A stretch of 64,000 nucleotides of DNA from Giesbergeria anulus (GTDB lineage Bacteria > Pseudomonadota > Gammaproteobacteria > Burkholderiales > Burkholderiaceae_C): NCBI RefSeq assembly GCF_900111115.1, contig NZ_FOGD01000001.1, positions 791,140 to 855,139 on the forward strand, given 5' to 3'. Made by a program: the position numbers and the translations under genes. The notes below the pieces were generated by a model. It worked only from the letters and a program-made list of their open reading frames with translations. It made no database searches and was not told the origin of the DNA. Positions 50,409-60,188 of this stretch are shown in pieces (the stretch's first letter is position 1; each line of letters opens with the position of its first letter).

Positions 50409-50990
50409 TCAGGATGGAGCAGGGCACTTGGTATCAGTAGCAGAGGTAGGCTTACAAATACGTACACGGCCTATTTTATCAATTTTTAGTCTGCGCGTAT
50501 TTTCATACAAAGCAGTGCCTGTGACATCATTGCGACTGATAGTAAAAGTCAAATTACTGACTGAGGAATTATTTTTTAACTTTGGATAACCAGATGGATC
50601 AAATCGTATGTAAGCTGGATTTACTCCTGCAGGCCCATTCCCTGTAATTGTAAAATAACTGGCTGGTGCTGCCTGTTGGTATATTAATTGATCTGTCGCA
50701 TCATCATAAATCTGGTTATTGTTTTTATCAACAAAAACCACCCACCCCACCTCCCAAGCCCCTCCACCATTGGAAGGAACCACATAGGCTGCCATGCCTC
50801 GTTTCATCGCTTCGCCTCGAGCTGCATTGATGGCAGATAACAGGGTATTGGAGAGTGAGCTCAACTCTGAATTACGCTTAAATGCTACCATGCTGGGGGC
50901 CGCCACCATCATGAGAACGGCAGCAATGGACAGTGTGACCATTAACTCGATTAGCGTAAACCCAGCATGGGATTTTTTGCAATATTTCAT
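50409..50990 (-). CDS. fimT: GspH/FimT family minor pseudopilin
   Basis: A 193-residue pilin-like protein. The prepilin cleavage site is G10-F11 in [16 protein letters not shown], with the mature E5 intact, and the hydrophobic helix continues to about residue 31. The C-terminal part has the beta fold of FimT/GspH. It is exported and inserted in the membrane as a minor component of type IV pili or of the pilus assembly complex. The ATG at 50990 overlaps the pilE stop by 4 bases (ATGA). It is the last gene of the pilus operon. Confidence 0.85.
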   Translation of the reverse strand: MKYCKKSHAGFTLIELMVTLSIAAVLMMVAAPSMVAFKRNSELSSLSNTLLSAINAARGEAMKRGMAAYVVPSNGGGAWEVGWVVFVDKNNNQIYDDATDQLIYQQAAPASYFTITGNGPAGVNPAYIRFDPSGYPKLKNNSSVSNLTFTISRNDVTGTALYENTRRLKIDKIGRVRICKPTSATDTKCPAPS

Positions 50991-51487
50991 GGCCAACAAA
51001 GTTGAGGATTGGTGGTTTTTTGAGAGCCGGTACAACTTTTGACACCGGTACTGGTCAGGGTAATATTTCCTACTTGAGGATCTGCGGTCGAATCTTTCAG
51101 CGTAGCCTCTAAAGAAATACAATCGCGCAAAGACTGTGTGCCACACTGACTTGCTTTAAGTAAATAACTGGCCGAAGAAGCCCCACTATCGCCAGAAGAA
51201 GTCTTGAACATAGATACAGTAGTAGAACTACTGAATCCACATTCAGTATTGGCGGTAGCGGTAGCTGTACCATTGGATGCAGTAGTAAATGCGGCATAAC
51301 AATTACGTTGCGTCATAAAGCGCTCTTGCTGCTGCATCAACTCTAACAAAGCGGTTCGGGCTTGTGCTCGACGGCCTTTGCGCACTGAATCGGTATAGGC
51401 AGGATAGGCTACAGCAGCCAAAATACCCACAATAGCCACCACAATCATGAGTTCTATCAGGGTAAATCCGTAGTGTTCTTTTTTCAT
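50987..51487 (-). CDS. pilE: Type IV minor pilin PilE
   Basis: A 166-residue pilin with a short, charged leader (MKKEHYG) and the cleavage site before [18 protein letters not shown], mature E5 present. This form ends with a pair of cysteines far apart (CTG and LCWP), probably a disulfide loop. As part of the pilY1 operon it is expected to be one of the priming minor pilins, not the major subunit; a major pilin would usually be shorter or stand alone. It overlaps pilY1 by one base (TAATG). Confidence 0.85.
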   Translation of the reverse strand: MKKEHYGFTLIELMIVVAIVGILAAVAYPAYTDSVRKGRRAQARTALLELMQQQERFMTQRNCYAAFTTASNGTATATANTECGFSSSTTVSMFKTSSGDSGASSASYLLKASQCGTQSLRDCISLEATLKDSTADPQVGNITLTSTGVKSCTGSQKTTNPQLCWP

Positions 51488-54400
51488 TATTCACTCGCTT
51501 TGTTTTTCAGGTCTTGGTAATTATTGATATAGCGCCAGCTCAACCGACCAAGCAATTCTTTTACTTCGATAGACAACTCGGTACCACTAGTACCTTGCCC
51601 AGTAGTGACGCTACGGAAACTTTTAATTCGTACACGCCGCCCAGTAGGATCACTAGGCTTTTCATTAATGACTGGTGTGGCATCCTCAAACAAGATTGCA
51701 GGAGACTCAGGCCCTGTCCTAGAGACGAAGCTACCCGCACCAGTCGGAATATCGACCACATAGGTATTGGTGGTGCTCGCCCCGGCTGCACAACCGCCAG
51801 AGGCCCCCGCCGTGGTAGGAATTTGGGTGTTAAAAATAGCTTTTCTGCCCAAAATTTGGATGGGCCCCACTACACGCTCACCAGTGGTGGGCAGGTCAGC
51901 GTACCATCCAGCACGCTCGTCCATGTTTCCGTCGGTACTAGGACGACCCCAGATAAAACTACCCACTGTAACAGTTTTGGCGCTGGTATTCACTGTTCCT
52001 GATTTTAAGCGTGCACGGCCTTTAATTACTACTGGGGTGGAGGTATCGTCGGTGGTGGTGGTGCCGTTGTCATGCACCGCATAAATAGAATGGCTGGCTG
52101 AGGAGCTTTTATCCGCCACCTCCAGCAACTTGCCTGTACCAGCAAAGACAAAGAAAGTTTCTCTATCTTTCACCACTGGCCCACTAACCACCACAGGAGC
52201 CTCATGGATGACTTGGCGATTGCCAGCGGCATCTTTAGCAATATACAATGGATAAGCAGTTTGTGATTTTACAAACGGAGAGAGTTTAGAGGAAGTCCAA
52301 TCAACGGGGGCCCTCCATTGTGATAAACCACGGATATTGAATTGCAAATTCCATATGTTGCCGTGATAATCACCAACAAACATTTCTCTGACGGTACCAT
52401 ATCCATCTTTTAATGGATAAAAGTTAGCGACTCCAGTGGGTTTGGTAGCACTAACTGTAGCGTTCACGGGCAAGGAAATTTTGTAATAATTGCTTCCAAG
52501 ACTCCATGCAGCCCCTGATTCTTTGTCTAAAGAAAGGAAGAAGAGTGCTGGCTCTCCAGTTGAGCTGTAATTGCCAGCACCATCATTCAGATAATTATTA
52601 ACACCACTGGCCACGACAGCAAACCATTTGTAATTTTTATCGGTAGCACTGGTTCTCATTTTTAAAATTTGCGGCTGGCCAATGACGTAACCCATATCTG
52701 CATCATCAGCACTGGTAAACTCCCACATGGCCTTACTAGCCCCGAAAGAACTTGGGTTGGTAACATCGAGAGCAAAGACACCACGGGCACCTCCACCATT
52801 TGCAGCTACAAGCACCGTTTTCCAGTCAGCTTTTGTGCCTGCCGTACCTATTTTTGCCTCACTGACTGCAATCAGGCCATCAACATAATTTTGATGGTTA
52901 CCGACAAAGGTGGAGCGGGTGAGGGCCGCCAGTTTAGAAGACATCATCTTTGGAATATAAGCAAAAAGCTCGTCGCCCGTAGTGGCATTGAACGCATGAA
53001 GCATGCCATCATTGGCCCCAACAAACACGGCAGGGGTACGATCTTTATTATCATTATAAAAATCTTTGTAGCCTGGTTCGCTGATTTGTTTAGATGGTGC
53101 ACCAGAATATACGACACCCGAATTGACTATATCGCCAAGCAGGGTGCTGCGCTTGCGCCAAGTGACGTTGCCATCAATGGTGGTACCTTCCAAAGATTTA
53201 TCGCCACGCAAATATTTGACCTCATCTGCGGTAACAAAGCTAAAATTGGTGGAGGACGAAAAATCAACTGCCCCAGAATCAGTACCAATCACGATGTTGC
53301 GACTGGTGACAGGATTGGTTAATTCTGCGAGTTTTGCAGCTGCACTCCAACGAAGGGTATAAGAATAAGAGGGATTACCATTTGCATCCAAAGACATTGC
53401 TATCGCTTTGGCCTCTACATCTCCACTCCAGTCGCTGGTATCAAAGCCCCCTTGGTAAATTAAGGGCGTACTACCCACTTTGATGGTCGTACTATTGGCC
53501 CCAGGCTTAGCAATACTGTGTGCCTTTGAGGAAGATCGGTTAAAAATCTCATCAAAAGCGGCTAGAACCTTACGGGCATCACTTTGCAGGTAATAGGTGG
53601 ATGCATCTCCATCATCCCGCTGCCAAACGCGGTTGTTAACATTGCCGCTTTTGTCTTTATGTGGGTTTGGAGTACCGCTCAGGTCGTTATAGGGATTGTT
53701 ACCCAGATTGGAAGGATCATTCTCAAAGCCACCATACTTTGCAGCCATGAAAAACTGGTTGCTCTTGCTTCGCGTTGCAAGATTGGTAGAATTTCCATAT
53801 TCGTTAACGTCGAAAACGAAGGTTTTGACGCGTAGCCCTGGGCGCTGCTTTTCAGGCTGATCTGTCCAGCCAGTGCCACGAATGTCATTGGCATGGGCCC
53901 AGTAAGCATAACCCATAATCTGACTAGTTTGTGACGAGCTGGGGGCCGAGCTATTACTGTTTGAACTACTTTCGTAGGTGCGAACCTGCGCATGAAAAGT
54001 CTTAAAATTGGGCACGTTTTTGGTGGTGTCAGGCGTAACGTTGCGCCAGTTGCCATCATGGGTGTTGATGTCCCCAATCACTACAATATTGCTCTTGAGA
54101 CATGCATAATTATCGTCTTTGGAGCGCCCGCCGCCATAGGGGTCGATGTTAGTCCAGTCGGTATAAACTGGGTAGCCATCGTATAAAGCATTGGATGTTT
54201 GTAAGGTGCCTAGATTTGCAATGGCATCAGGGGTGGGAGGTAGCCCCTGCATATAGCGTAATGCTTGGTAATATAGCTCACCTACCGGATCGTATTTTTT
54301 GTACATTCCTGGTTTGGGGCCTGTGCGTCCGAACTGATTGAGGTAATTGATAACGCCGCTGATTCCAAACGTGGCGTCGCCTTCTGGATTTTTATTGAAG

Positions 54401-55824
54401 ACACCTGTGTTTCCGTCCCATTCTGCCTTGGGATTAGCACCGACTTCCTCAGTGCCGTAAATATCAAATTTTTTCTGCCCCACATATTTCATAGGCGCTC
54501 GCAACACACCGCCATATCGCCCATTGTCGTAGCTGGCAGTCTGATCCATTAGATAACCAAAAGCCGCCAAACGAATCTGGTCTGCATATTTTTGAATGAC
54601 CCCGGTGGGCTTGTAATTACCATTGGGGTATTTTTTGCATAGGCCATAATCGCGCACATCTTCCAAAATATTCCCATTCGCTTTACACACCTGAACGCGT
54701 GAGTAGAAAAAACCGTCGCTATTGAGAACTCCCGTCTGCGGCTTCCAATCTCCACTATAATCTCTATAATAAACTTTTTTTGATGTTCCGCCAATTGGAT
54801 CACCAAAAACATTATTACAACCAGATGAACAATTTACCCCATTGTTCGCAGCTGCCACATACCATTTAGAATTGGCACCATACCAGACCTCCTTTATTCC
54901 AGAAAAGCTACAGGTGCCGGTCTCACCATTGATACAATTTTTCGTATCACTGGGTAGGGACGAGGCAGAGCGAACAGGGTTTTCTATTTGATTACCAGTA
55001 GCAACACCTCCTAGGGTATAATCGGCAGTACTGCCACTACTATCTCCAGACTTGAAATAAATTCTGTTTAATTTATTTGCAATCGATATATCTTTATTAT
55101 GATTCCTCATAATTTTAGGAACAGCCCCCCAATAGAATTTTGCCCCACCGCCATCTTTGAGCAATTTCTTGGCAGGAAAGTTAGAGCTATTCCAGAAAGA
55201 GATGGGATCGCCATCAGAAAGTACCGCGCGCTGCAAAATCGTCAAATTATTCTCATCGATATACCGGTCCCCCCCTGACAATGCCAAGCGCAACATATCA
55301 ATAGCCGAACTGGATGCCCAATTCAAAAAGTTGCCGCTAAATGCATCATCACATTCCCGCTTTTTCAGGTTAGGTAGACTACTCGTAGGACCTGCAGGGC
55401 CGCTACGGTCAAAGCGCTTGTAATCGGAGTATTTTGGGTCAGTGGGGCCTTTTTCGTTGGGGGTATCGTTGTAGGTGTAGCAGGCTTCGGCGTCATAATA
55501 ACCGAGATATTCGTTGGTGGACGTGTAGTCAGCATCTAGGTATTGGGCTCCCAAGGTAGGGAACTCTACCGACAGGGCCAAGGCCATGGCCGGTTTGTCA
55601 TTGGTACTGATACCAAAAAGTGGCTCATTAGGCAAATTGATAGCTGGAATACTAGGTGGACTTGACTGCCCCACCACCACAAAAGAGGCGAGAGCCATGA
55701 TGGCCAAACCAGCACTTGCCACCCAGCCACGGATGCTTTGTGGCCGCAAACGACTGAGCAGGGTACGGTAGTGACCAGAACGACTGCCAGAATCACTGGC
55801 CATGCTTGTTTTTTTATTTTTCAT
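51487..55824 (-). CDS. pilY1: PilY1-like type IV pilus tip/assembly protein
   Basis: A 1445-residue exported protein. After a basic N-terminus and a hydrophobic segment (about 34-52), the N-terminal half is long and Asn/Ser/Gly-rich, with a VWA-like strand at [14 protein letters not shown]. The C-terminal half shows the PilY1 beta-propeller ([71 protein letters not shown]). PilY1 proteins sit at the pilus tip, control retraction and adhere. The usual calcium loop D-x-D-G-D-G before the AGDxxGN block is replaced here by [24 protein letters not shown] lies 9 bases before the ATG at 55824. The gene is markedly AT-rich. Confidence 0.9.
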   Translation of the reverse strand: MKNKKTSMASDSGSRSGHYRTLLSRLRPQSIRGWVASAGLAIMALASFVVVGQSSPPSIPAINLPNEPLFGISTNDKPAMALALSVEFPTLGAQYLDADYTSTNEYLGYYDAEACYTYNDTPNEKGPTDPKYSDYKRFDRSGPAGPTSSLPNLKKRECDDAFSGNFLNWASSSAIDMLRLALSGGDRYIDENNLTILQRAVLSDGDPISFWNSSNFPAKKLLKDGGGAKFYWGAVPKIMRNHNKDISIANKLNRIYFKSGDSSGSTADYTLGGVATGNQIENPVRSASSLPSDTKNCINGETGTCSFSGIKEVWYGANSKWYVAAANNGVNCSSGCNNVFGDPIGGTSKKVYYRDYSGDWKPQTGVLNSDGFFYSRVQVCKANGNILEDVRDYGLCKKYPNGNYKPTGVIQKYADQIRLAAFGYLMDQTASYDNGRYGGVLRAPMKYVGQKKFDIYGTEEVGANPKAEWDGNTGVFNKNPEGDATFGISGVINYLNQFGRTGPKPGMYKKYDPVGELYYQALRYMQGLPPTPDAIANLGTLQTSNALYDGYPVYTDWTNIDPYGGGRSKDDNYACLKSNIVVIGDINTHDGNWRNVTPDTTKNVPNFKTFHAQVRTYESSSNSNSSAPSSSQTSQIMGYAYWAHANDIRGTGWTDQPEKQRPGLRVKTFVFDVNEYGNSTNLATRSKSNQFFMAAKYGGFENDPSNLGNNPYNDLSGTPNPHKDKSGNVNNRVWQRDDGDASTYYLQSDARKVLAAFDEIFNRSSSKAHSIAKPGANSTTIKVGSTPLIYQGGFDTSDWSGDVEAKAIAMSLDANGNPSYSYTLRWSAAAKLAELTNPVTSRNIVIGTDSGAVDFSSSTNFSFVTADEVKYLRGDKSLEGTTIDGNVTWRKRSTLLGDIVNSGVVYSGAPSKQISEPGYKDFYNDNKDRTPAVFVGANDGMLHAFNATTGDELFAYIPKMMSSKLAALTRSTFVGNHQNYVDGLIAVSEAKIGTAGTKADWKTVLVAANGGGARGVFALDVTNPSSFGASKAMWEFTSADDADMGYVIGQPQILKMRTSATDKNYKWFAVVASGVNNYLNDGAGNYSSTGEPALFFLSLDKESGAAWSLGSNYYKISLPVNATVSATKPTGVANFYPLKDGYGTVREMFVGDYHGNIWNLQFNIRGLSQWRAPVDWTSSKLSPFVKSQTAYPLYIAKDAAGNRQVIHEAPVVVSGPVVKDRETFFVFAGTGKLLEVADKSSSASHSIYAVHDNGTTTTDDTSTPVVIKGRARLKSGTVNTSAKTVTVGSFIWGRPSTDGNMDERAGWYADLPTTGERVVGPIQILGRKAIFNTQIPTTAGASGGCAAGASTTNTYVVDIPTGAGSFVSRTGPESPAILFEDATPVINEKPSDPTGRRVRIKSFRSVTTGQGTSGTELSIEVKELLGRLSWRYINNYQDLKNKASE

Positions 55825-55840
55825 GTGCAGTACCTTTAAA

Positions 55841-56443
55841 TTAATTGCGGTACATCATCTGTAAAACCACTTGGATATCAGCCCTTGGGCCAAAGCCCAT
55901 CGCAGTAACCCTAAAATAGGGATCAGGAGGCTGGGCGCTACTTTTATAATCACGCAATAGCTCAATAATGTAGCGCGGTTTTTGCGCTGGCTGTATGCCT
56001 GCTGTACCTACTTTGAGTGCTCTGCCAGTAAATTTTCCAAATTCTATGGTTTTTGCAGCATTGGTGGTATCAGTAAAGTCTACCTGCAACCATACAGGTG
56101 GCAGAAGAGGGTCGAGATTTTCTTTACATAAACCCAAAGAATCACCAGTACCTGTACAGTCAGGAAGAAAGTAAAATTCTAGGTTGTCTTTATCAAAAGG
56201 CTTAGCAACACGAGCACTGGCAGTTTTGTAAGTAATATCAAACTCTGCATCTATCAAGGCAGCTTCGGCGGCCTGAAAAGCAATTTGGAGATCACGATCG
56301 TTGCGTGCACCACGCTCAGCCATCATGGAAATTTGCACACCGCTGATACCCAACATGGAGATGACCACCATGATCAACATGACCATGATAAGGGACATAC
56401 CCCGCTGGTGCCTATAGTAATGAATGGCTGGCTGTTGCTTCAT
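55841..56443 (-). CDS. pilX: Type IV minor pilin PilX
   Basis: A 200-residue minor pilin. The N-terminus RHQRGMSLIMVMLIMVVISMLG is a pilin helix but the residue at mature position 5 is methionine instead of glutamate, a known trait of PilX. A basic leader of 15 residues precedes the cleavage site. It lies between pilW and pilY1 and likely joins the priming complex. Confidence 0.87.
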   Translation of the reverse strand: MKQQPAIHYYRHQRGMSLIMVMLIMVVISMLGISGVQISMMAERGARNDRDLQIAFQAAEAALIDAEFDITYKTASARVAKPFDKDNLEFYFLPDCTGTGDSLGLCKENLDPLLPPVWLQVDFTDTTNAAKTIEFGKFTGRALKVGTAGIQPAQKPRYIIELLRDYKSSAQPPDPYFRVTAMGFGPRADIQVVLQMMYRN

Positions 56444-56448
56444 GATGA

Positions 56449-57546
56449 TTAAAGACCGTGCTTTTGGTCATTGCGCAAATGGATAGTAAAAGTAACCACT
56501 TGGCGCAAGCGACCATCGGGTGTAGGGCTAAAAATAGTGCCAGCATCATTGGCACTGGCCAATGCACTACCCACGGCACCTGTACCAGCTTTGGCTTTGC
56601 CAAAAGGATAAAAGGTTTGTGCGCTATTATCAGGGGCCGATCCAATGGGGCCACGCAACACCATACCAATACGGATACTACGCACCCTGCGCCAATTGGC
56701 TTTAGTGGCAGCATCATTGCCCGACACTGCAAATTCATCGGCCCGCAAATAGCGGTCGGGGACGGCATCGTCTTTGGCTTCTTGGGTGCCAGTTGCCGCC
56801 ACTGTGGCCGTGTTGGGGGTAATGCGATCTACACCATAAAGCACTTGGAAGTTTTCTACGCCTTGGATGAGAGGTTCAGCGTCTTTTACACCACCATTCA
56901 GGGCACTTCGACCATGAGCGCACATCAATGCAGGTTCATTATCACTACTTATGCCCACATACAATACGCTGATGGCACGGTCATTCATATCATTTGGCAC
57001 ATAATCATCGATAGCATTACCATCACAAGCAATCATGCCTGTTTGTGTTCTTCCTGAACCATCGATAAATTCTGTGGAAGGCAGAAAACGAAAAACCAAA
57101 ATATCACTGGAACCGGATACTGAAGTGGTACTTTTACCCCACTCAAAATCACTGCCTTCAGCCCATTTTGCATTATTGACACCCATGACACTGGCTTCCG
57201 GATCACTCACCTTACCCGCTACCTTGATGGAATCACCGCCATAAAGACGCGCCTCTTCCATCACATAAAGAGAATTTAAGTACCCCGTCTGGCCCCCTAA
57301 ACGTTGCAGCAGATCAGCAGCAAAACGCCCGTTGTCACGCAGTTGTGAGCTGGCATCAACAGCAGTAAAGCCCTGCCGGGTAACAATCAAAGCACCGATA
57401 GCAGCCAAGGTGACCAGCAAACTGATCGCCATAGCTACCATTAACTCCACCAGTGTGAGGCCGTATTGACGCTTGGGGCGCACCTGCAGCAGGGCCGCAG
57501 TGCCCAGTTGGGAAGGGCGTGGGGGTGCGCAAGTACGGATGGTCAT
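56449..57546 (-). CDS. pilW: Type IV minor pilin PilW
   Basis: A 365-residue, unusually large minor pilin, typical of PilW. The leader ends at RQYG and the mature sequence LTLVELMVAMAISLLVTLAAIG follows with the E5. The ATG at 57546 overlaps the pilV stop by 4 bases. The sequence before YG (about 28 residues) is longer than most leaders, so the exact start may be further in. Confidence 0.87.
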   Translation of the reverse strand: MTIRTCAPPRPSQLGTAALLQVRPKRQYGLTLVELMVAMAISLLVTLAAIGALIVTRQGFTAVDASSQLRDNGRFAADLLQRLGGQTGYLNSLYVMEEARLYGGDSIKVAGKVSDPEASVMGVNNAKWAEGSDFEWGKSTTSVSGSSDILVFRFLPSTEFIDGSGRTQTGMIACDGNAIDDYVPNDMNDRAISVLYVGISSDNEPALMCAHGRSALNGGVKDAEPLIQGVENFQVLYGVDRITPNTATVAATGTQEAKDDAVPDRYLRADEFAVSGNDAATKANWRRVRSIRIGMVLRGPIGSAPDNSAQTFYPFGKAKAGTGAVGSALASANDAGTIFSPTPDGRLRQVVTFTIHLRNDQKHGL

Positions 57547-58253
57547 TTATCGTTCCCGCTGGTGACTGGAAAAACGAGGGTCGGGCGGGTGTCGGCTTTT
57601 TGGAGTGCAGCGTCACCCGTCTGGCCGCGCTCTAGGGCACTTTGTGTCCAACCCATTTTGATGACGATAGTGCTATTGACCGTGGCCCCACCAATAGGAG
57701 CCGTGCAAGTCCATTGTGGCAAACCGCTACTGTCAAACGGCGCGTCATCAAAACAAACCCTGATCCAAGCGCTAGGCAACTCATCTAACGCCCGCGCCAT
57801 CCACTCTAGCACCTCGGATTGGGCAACTTTTTTCTGTATGGCCGTATTAGGGGTGGGAGGGGCGGGGGGGGTACTGGCAGCGAGAACACCGCCGTCTTCA
57901 CAACCAGTATGAAGACAATAGGCCCATGCACTGGGCAGATCACTCAGGGCTTTGATGGTTTTGTCATCGAGTAGATAAGGATTGTCGGCTGTGCTGGTTT
58001 TGGTACCCACATCCTTATTGCCACGCATCATCTCGGCATACTCGCGGGCAAGGGTGGTGGCTACCGACTGCAAACGTCCTTCGCGGTTGGATTTGATGGC
58101 AAACGACTGCAAACCTACCGATCCGAGTAGCCCAAAGGACAAAACCACAATGGAGATAAGTACCTCTATCATGGAAAAACCCCTCTGCCCCGTGGCCTGC
58201 GCACAGGCCGAAGGCAACGAGCGGAAACTGGCCGAGAATGTTCTGAGCTTCAT
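57543..58253 (-). CDS. pilV: Type IV minor pilin PilV
   Basis: A 236-residue minor pilin. The prepilin cleavage motif RGFSMIEVLISIVVLSFGLLG is diagnostic of PilV. The ATG at 58253 gives a 25-residue leader; an upstream in-frame TTG at 58277 is less likely. It is the first gene of the pilus operon, divergent from ribD across about 130 bases, where its promoter must lie. No clear -35/-10 pair is visible. Confidence 0.86.
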   Translation of the reverse strand: MKLRTFSASFRSLPSACAQATGQRGFSMIEVLISIVVLSFGLLGSVGLQSFAIKSNREGRLQSVATTLAREYAEMMRGNKDVGTKTSTADNPYLLDDKTIKALSDLPSAWAYCLHTGCEDGGVLAASTPPAPPTPNTAIQKKVAQSEVLEWMARALDELPSAWIRVCFDDAPFDSSGLPQWTCTAPIGGATVNSTIVIKMGWTQSALERGQTGDAALQKADTRPTLVFPVTSGNDK

Positions 58254-58382
58254 GCAGCGATAGTATGTGCAAACCAAACGCAGCGCTAGCGGGAGATTTG
58301 CCGCTGGTCTGCCCTAGGCAACCGTTTAGAAATCGGATGCTGTATTTTTCATTGCGTCGCATTTTTTGCCGCACTCAACACC

Positions 58383-59519
58383 ATGCCAGTACTGATCGAC
58401 TCTCAAGACACCCATACCCCCATGGAGGCTGCACTGGCCCAAGCGTGGCGCAGTTTGCACCACACGTCGCCCAATCCGCGTGTGGGCTGCATCATCACCA
58501 CTGCAGACGGCCAAGTGCTGGGGCAAGGGCACACACAGCAAGCCGGTGGCCCCCATGCCGAAATCATGGCACTGCGTGATGCTGCAGCTGCGGGCCACGA
58601 GGTACGTGGTGCCACCGCTTATGTGACACTGGAGCCTTGCGCCCACCAAGGGCGTACCGGGCCGTGTTGCGATGCCTTGATTGCCGCCGGTATAGGCCGG
58701 GTGGTAGCGTCCATTAAAGACCCCAATCCGCTGGTGGGTGGCAAAGGCTTTGCACGACTGCGTGCAGCAGGGGTGCAGGTGGAGGTGGGGCCGGGTGCTC
58801 AGGAATCACGGGAACTGAATATCGGTTTTTTTAGCCGCATGGTGCGTGGTACGCCTTGGGTTCGGCTGAAGGTAGCCGCATCGTTGGATGGAGCCACAGC
58901 GCTGCACAACGGTGCCAGCCAGTGGATTACGTCGCCTGAGGCCCGTGCCGATGGTCACGCTTGGCGCGCACGGGCTTGTGCAATCCTCACCGGCAGTGGC
59001 ACCGTACTGGCGGACAACCCACGGTTGGATGTACGCGCACTGCCCACGCTACGGCAACCGCAGGCCGTGGTGGTGGACAGCCATTTGCAAACTCCACCCG
59101 ATGCCTTGCTGTTTGCAGCCCAACGTGGGGTATTGATTTACACCAGCAGCCACCAAGACACCCCATTTTTGCAACGCCAAGCTGCACTGCAAGCGCGTGG
59201 TGCCACCGTGGTGGCCTTACCCAGTCCAGACGGTCGGGTTGATCTGGCGGCTATGTTGCGCGACTTGGGCCAGCGCGGCATCAATGAGCTGCATGTGGAG
59301 GCAGGCCAGCGGCTCAATGGCGCACTGCTGCGGGCTGGGCTGGTGGATGAGTTGCTGCTGTATTTAGCGCCGCTGCTATTGGGCAGCGGGCGCGGTATGA
59401 CTGACCTCGGCCCGCTGGAGACGCTGGCACAGGGGCAAGCGTTAGAGTTTGGCCCAGTAGAGCGCGTTGGCAACGATCTGCGCGTACTAGCCCGGCTGCC
59501 AGGACGGGCCCATTTTTGA
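58383..59519 (+). CDS. ribD: Bifunctional riboflavin biosynthesis protein RibD
   Basis: A 378-residue fused deaminase and reductase for the second and third steps of riboflavin synthesis. The N-terminal zinc deaminase has H58 and E60 (HAEIMAL), C86 and C95 (PCAHQGRTGPC). The C-terminal reductase begins near residue 155 with RLKVAASLDGATA and SGTVLADNP. It starts at ATG 58383. No FMN riboswitch precedes it. ribE follows 15 bases later in the same operon. Confidence 0.95.
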   Translation: MPVLIDSQDTHTPMEAALAQAWRSLHHTSPNPRVGCIITTADGQVLGQGHTQQAGGPHAEIMALRDAAAAGHEVRGATAYVTLEPCAHQGRTGPCCDALIAAGIGRVVASIKDPNPLVGGKGFARLRAAGVQVEVGPGAQESRELNIGFFSRMVRGTPWVRLKVAASLDGATALHNGASQWITSPEARADGHAWRARACAILTGSGTVLADNPRLDVRALPTLRQPQAVVVDSHLQTPPDALLFAAQRGVLIYTSSHQDTPFLQRQAALQARGATVVALPSPDGRVDLAAMLRDLGQRGINELHVEAGQRLNGALLRAGLVDELLLYLAPLLLGSGRGMTDLGPLETLAQGQALEFGPVERVGNDLRVLARLPGRAHF

Positions 59520-59534
59520 GCCACAATCCACGCT

Positions 59535-60173
59535 ATGTTTACTGGAATCATCACTGGCATGGGGCGTATCGCTGCCGTGCAATCGCTGGGCGATGCGCCC
59601 TCCCACGGCAAACGCCTGACCATTGAAGCCCCAGCGGGCTATTTGGATGATGTCGGCTTGGGCGACAGCATCGCATTAAATGGTGCCTGCATGACGGTGA
59701 CCACGCTGGACGTAGCACGCCAGCAGTTCACCATCGACATATCGGCAGAATCGCTGGACAAAACCACCGGCTTGGCTGCAGAAGGCCCGATCAACCTAGA
59801 AAAAGCCTTGCGCGCCAATGACAGGCTGGGCGGCCATTTGGTATCGGGCCATGTCGATGGCTTGGGCAGCGTAACCCATTTTGGCCCAGTGGGCGAAAGC
59901 TGGGAGCTACGCGTGCTGGCCCCGCTAGAGCTAGGCCGGTTTTTGGCCTATAAAGGCTCTATTGTGATCAATGGCGTGAGCTTGACCGTTAACCGCACCA
60001 GTGACCTGCCCGAAGGCTGCGAAGTCAGTATCAACCTGATTCCGCATACGGTGCAAAACACGGCCTTGCAGCATTTGCGCGTGGACAGCCAAGTTAATCT
60101 GGAAGTGGATTTGATTGCGCGCTATGTGGCGCGGATGCTGGAAGCTGCACCGGCGGTGCAGCCTCCGCGCTGA
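59535..60173 (+). CDS. ribE: Riboflavin synthase, alpha subunit
   Basis: A 212-residue enzyme that dismutates two lumazines into riboflavin. The canonical N-terminus MFTGIITGMG, two lumazine-binding repeats (GDSIALNGACMTVT and KGSIVINGVSLTVN) and the DRLGGHLVSGHVDG motif are intact. Genes for ribB/ribA and ribH are not in this window. Confidence 0.95.
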   Translation: MFTGIITGMGRIAAVQSLGDAPSHGKRLTIEAPAGYLDDVGLGDSIALNGACMTVTTLDVARQQFTIDISAESLDKTTGLAAEGPINLEKALRANDRLGGHLVSGHVDGLGSVTHFGPVGESWELRVLAPLELGRFLAYKGSIVINGVSLTVNRTSDLPEGCEVSINLIPHTVQNTALQHLRVDSQVNLEVDLIARYVARMLEAAPAVQPPR

Positions 60174-60188
60174 TCCACCTACTGAGAC

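Noticed and set aside
58254..58382. FMN riboswitch before ribD
   Set aside because: Only about 130 bases separate pilV and ribD and none of the conserved RFN blocks (such as AGGGGCGGGGTG or similar) is visible.
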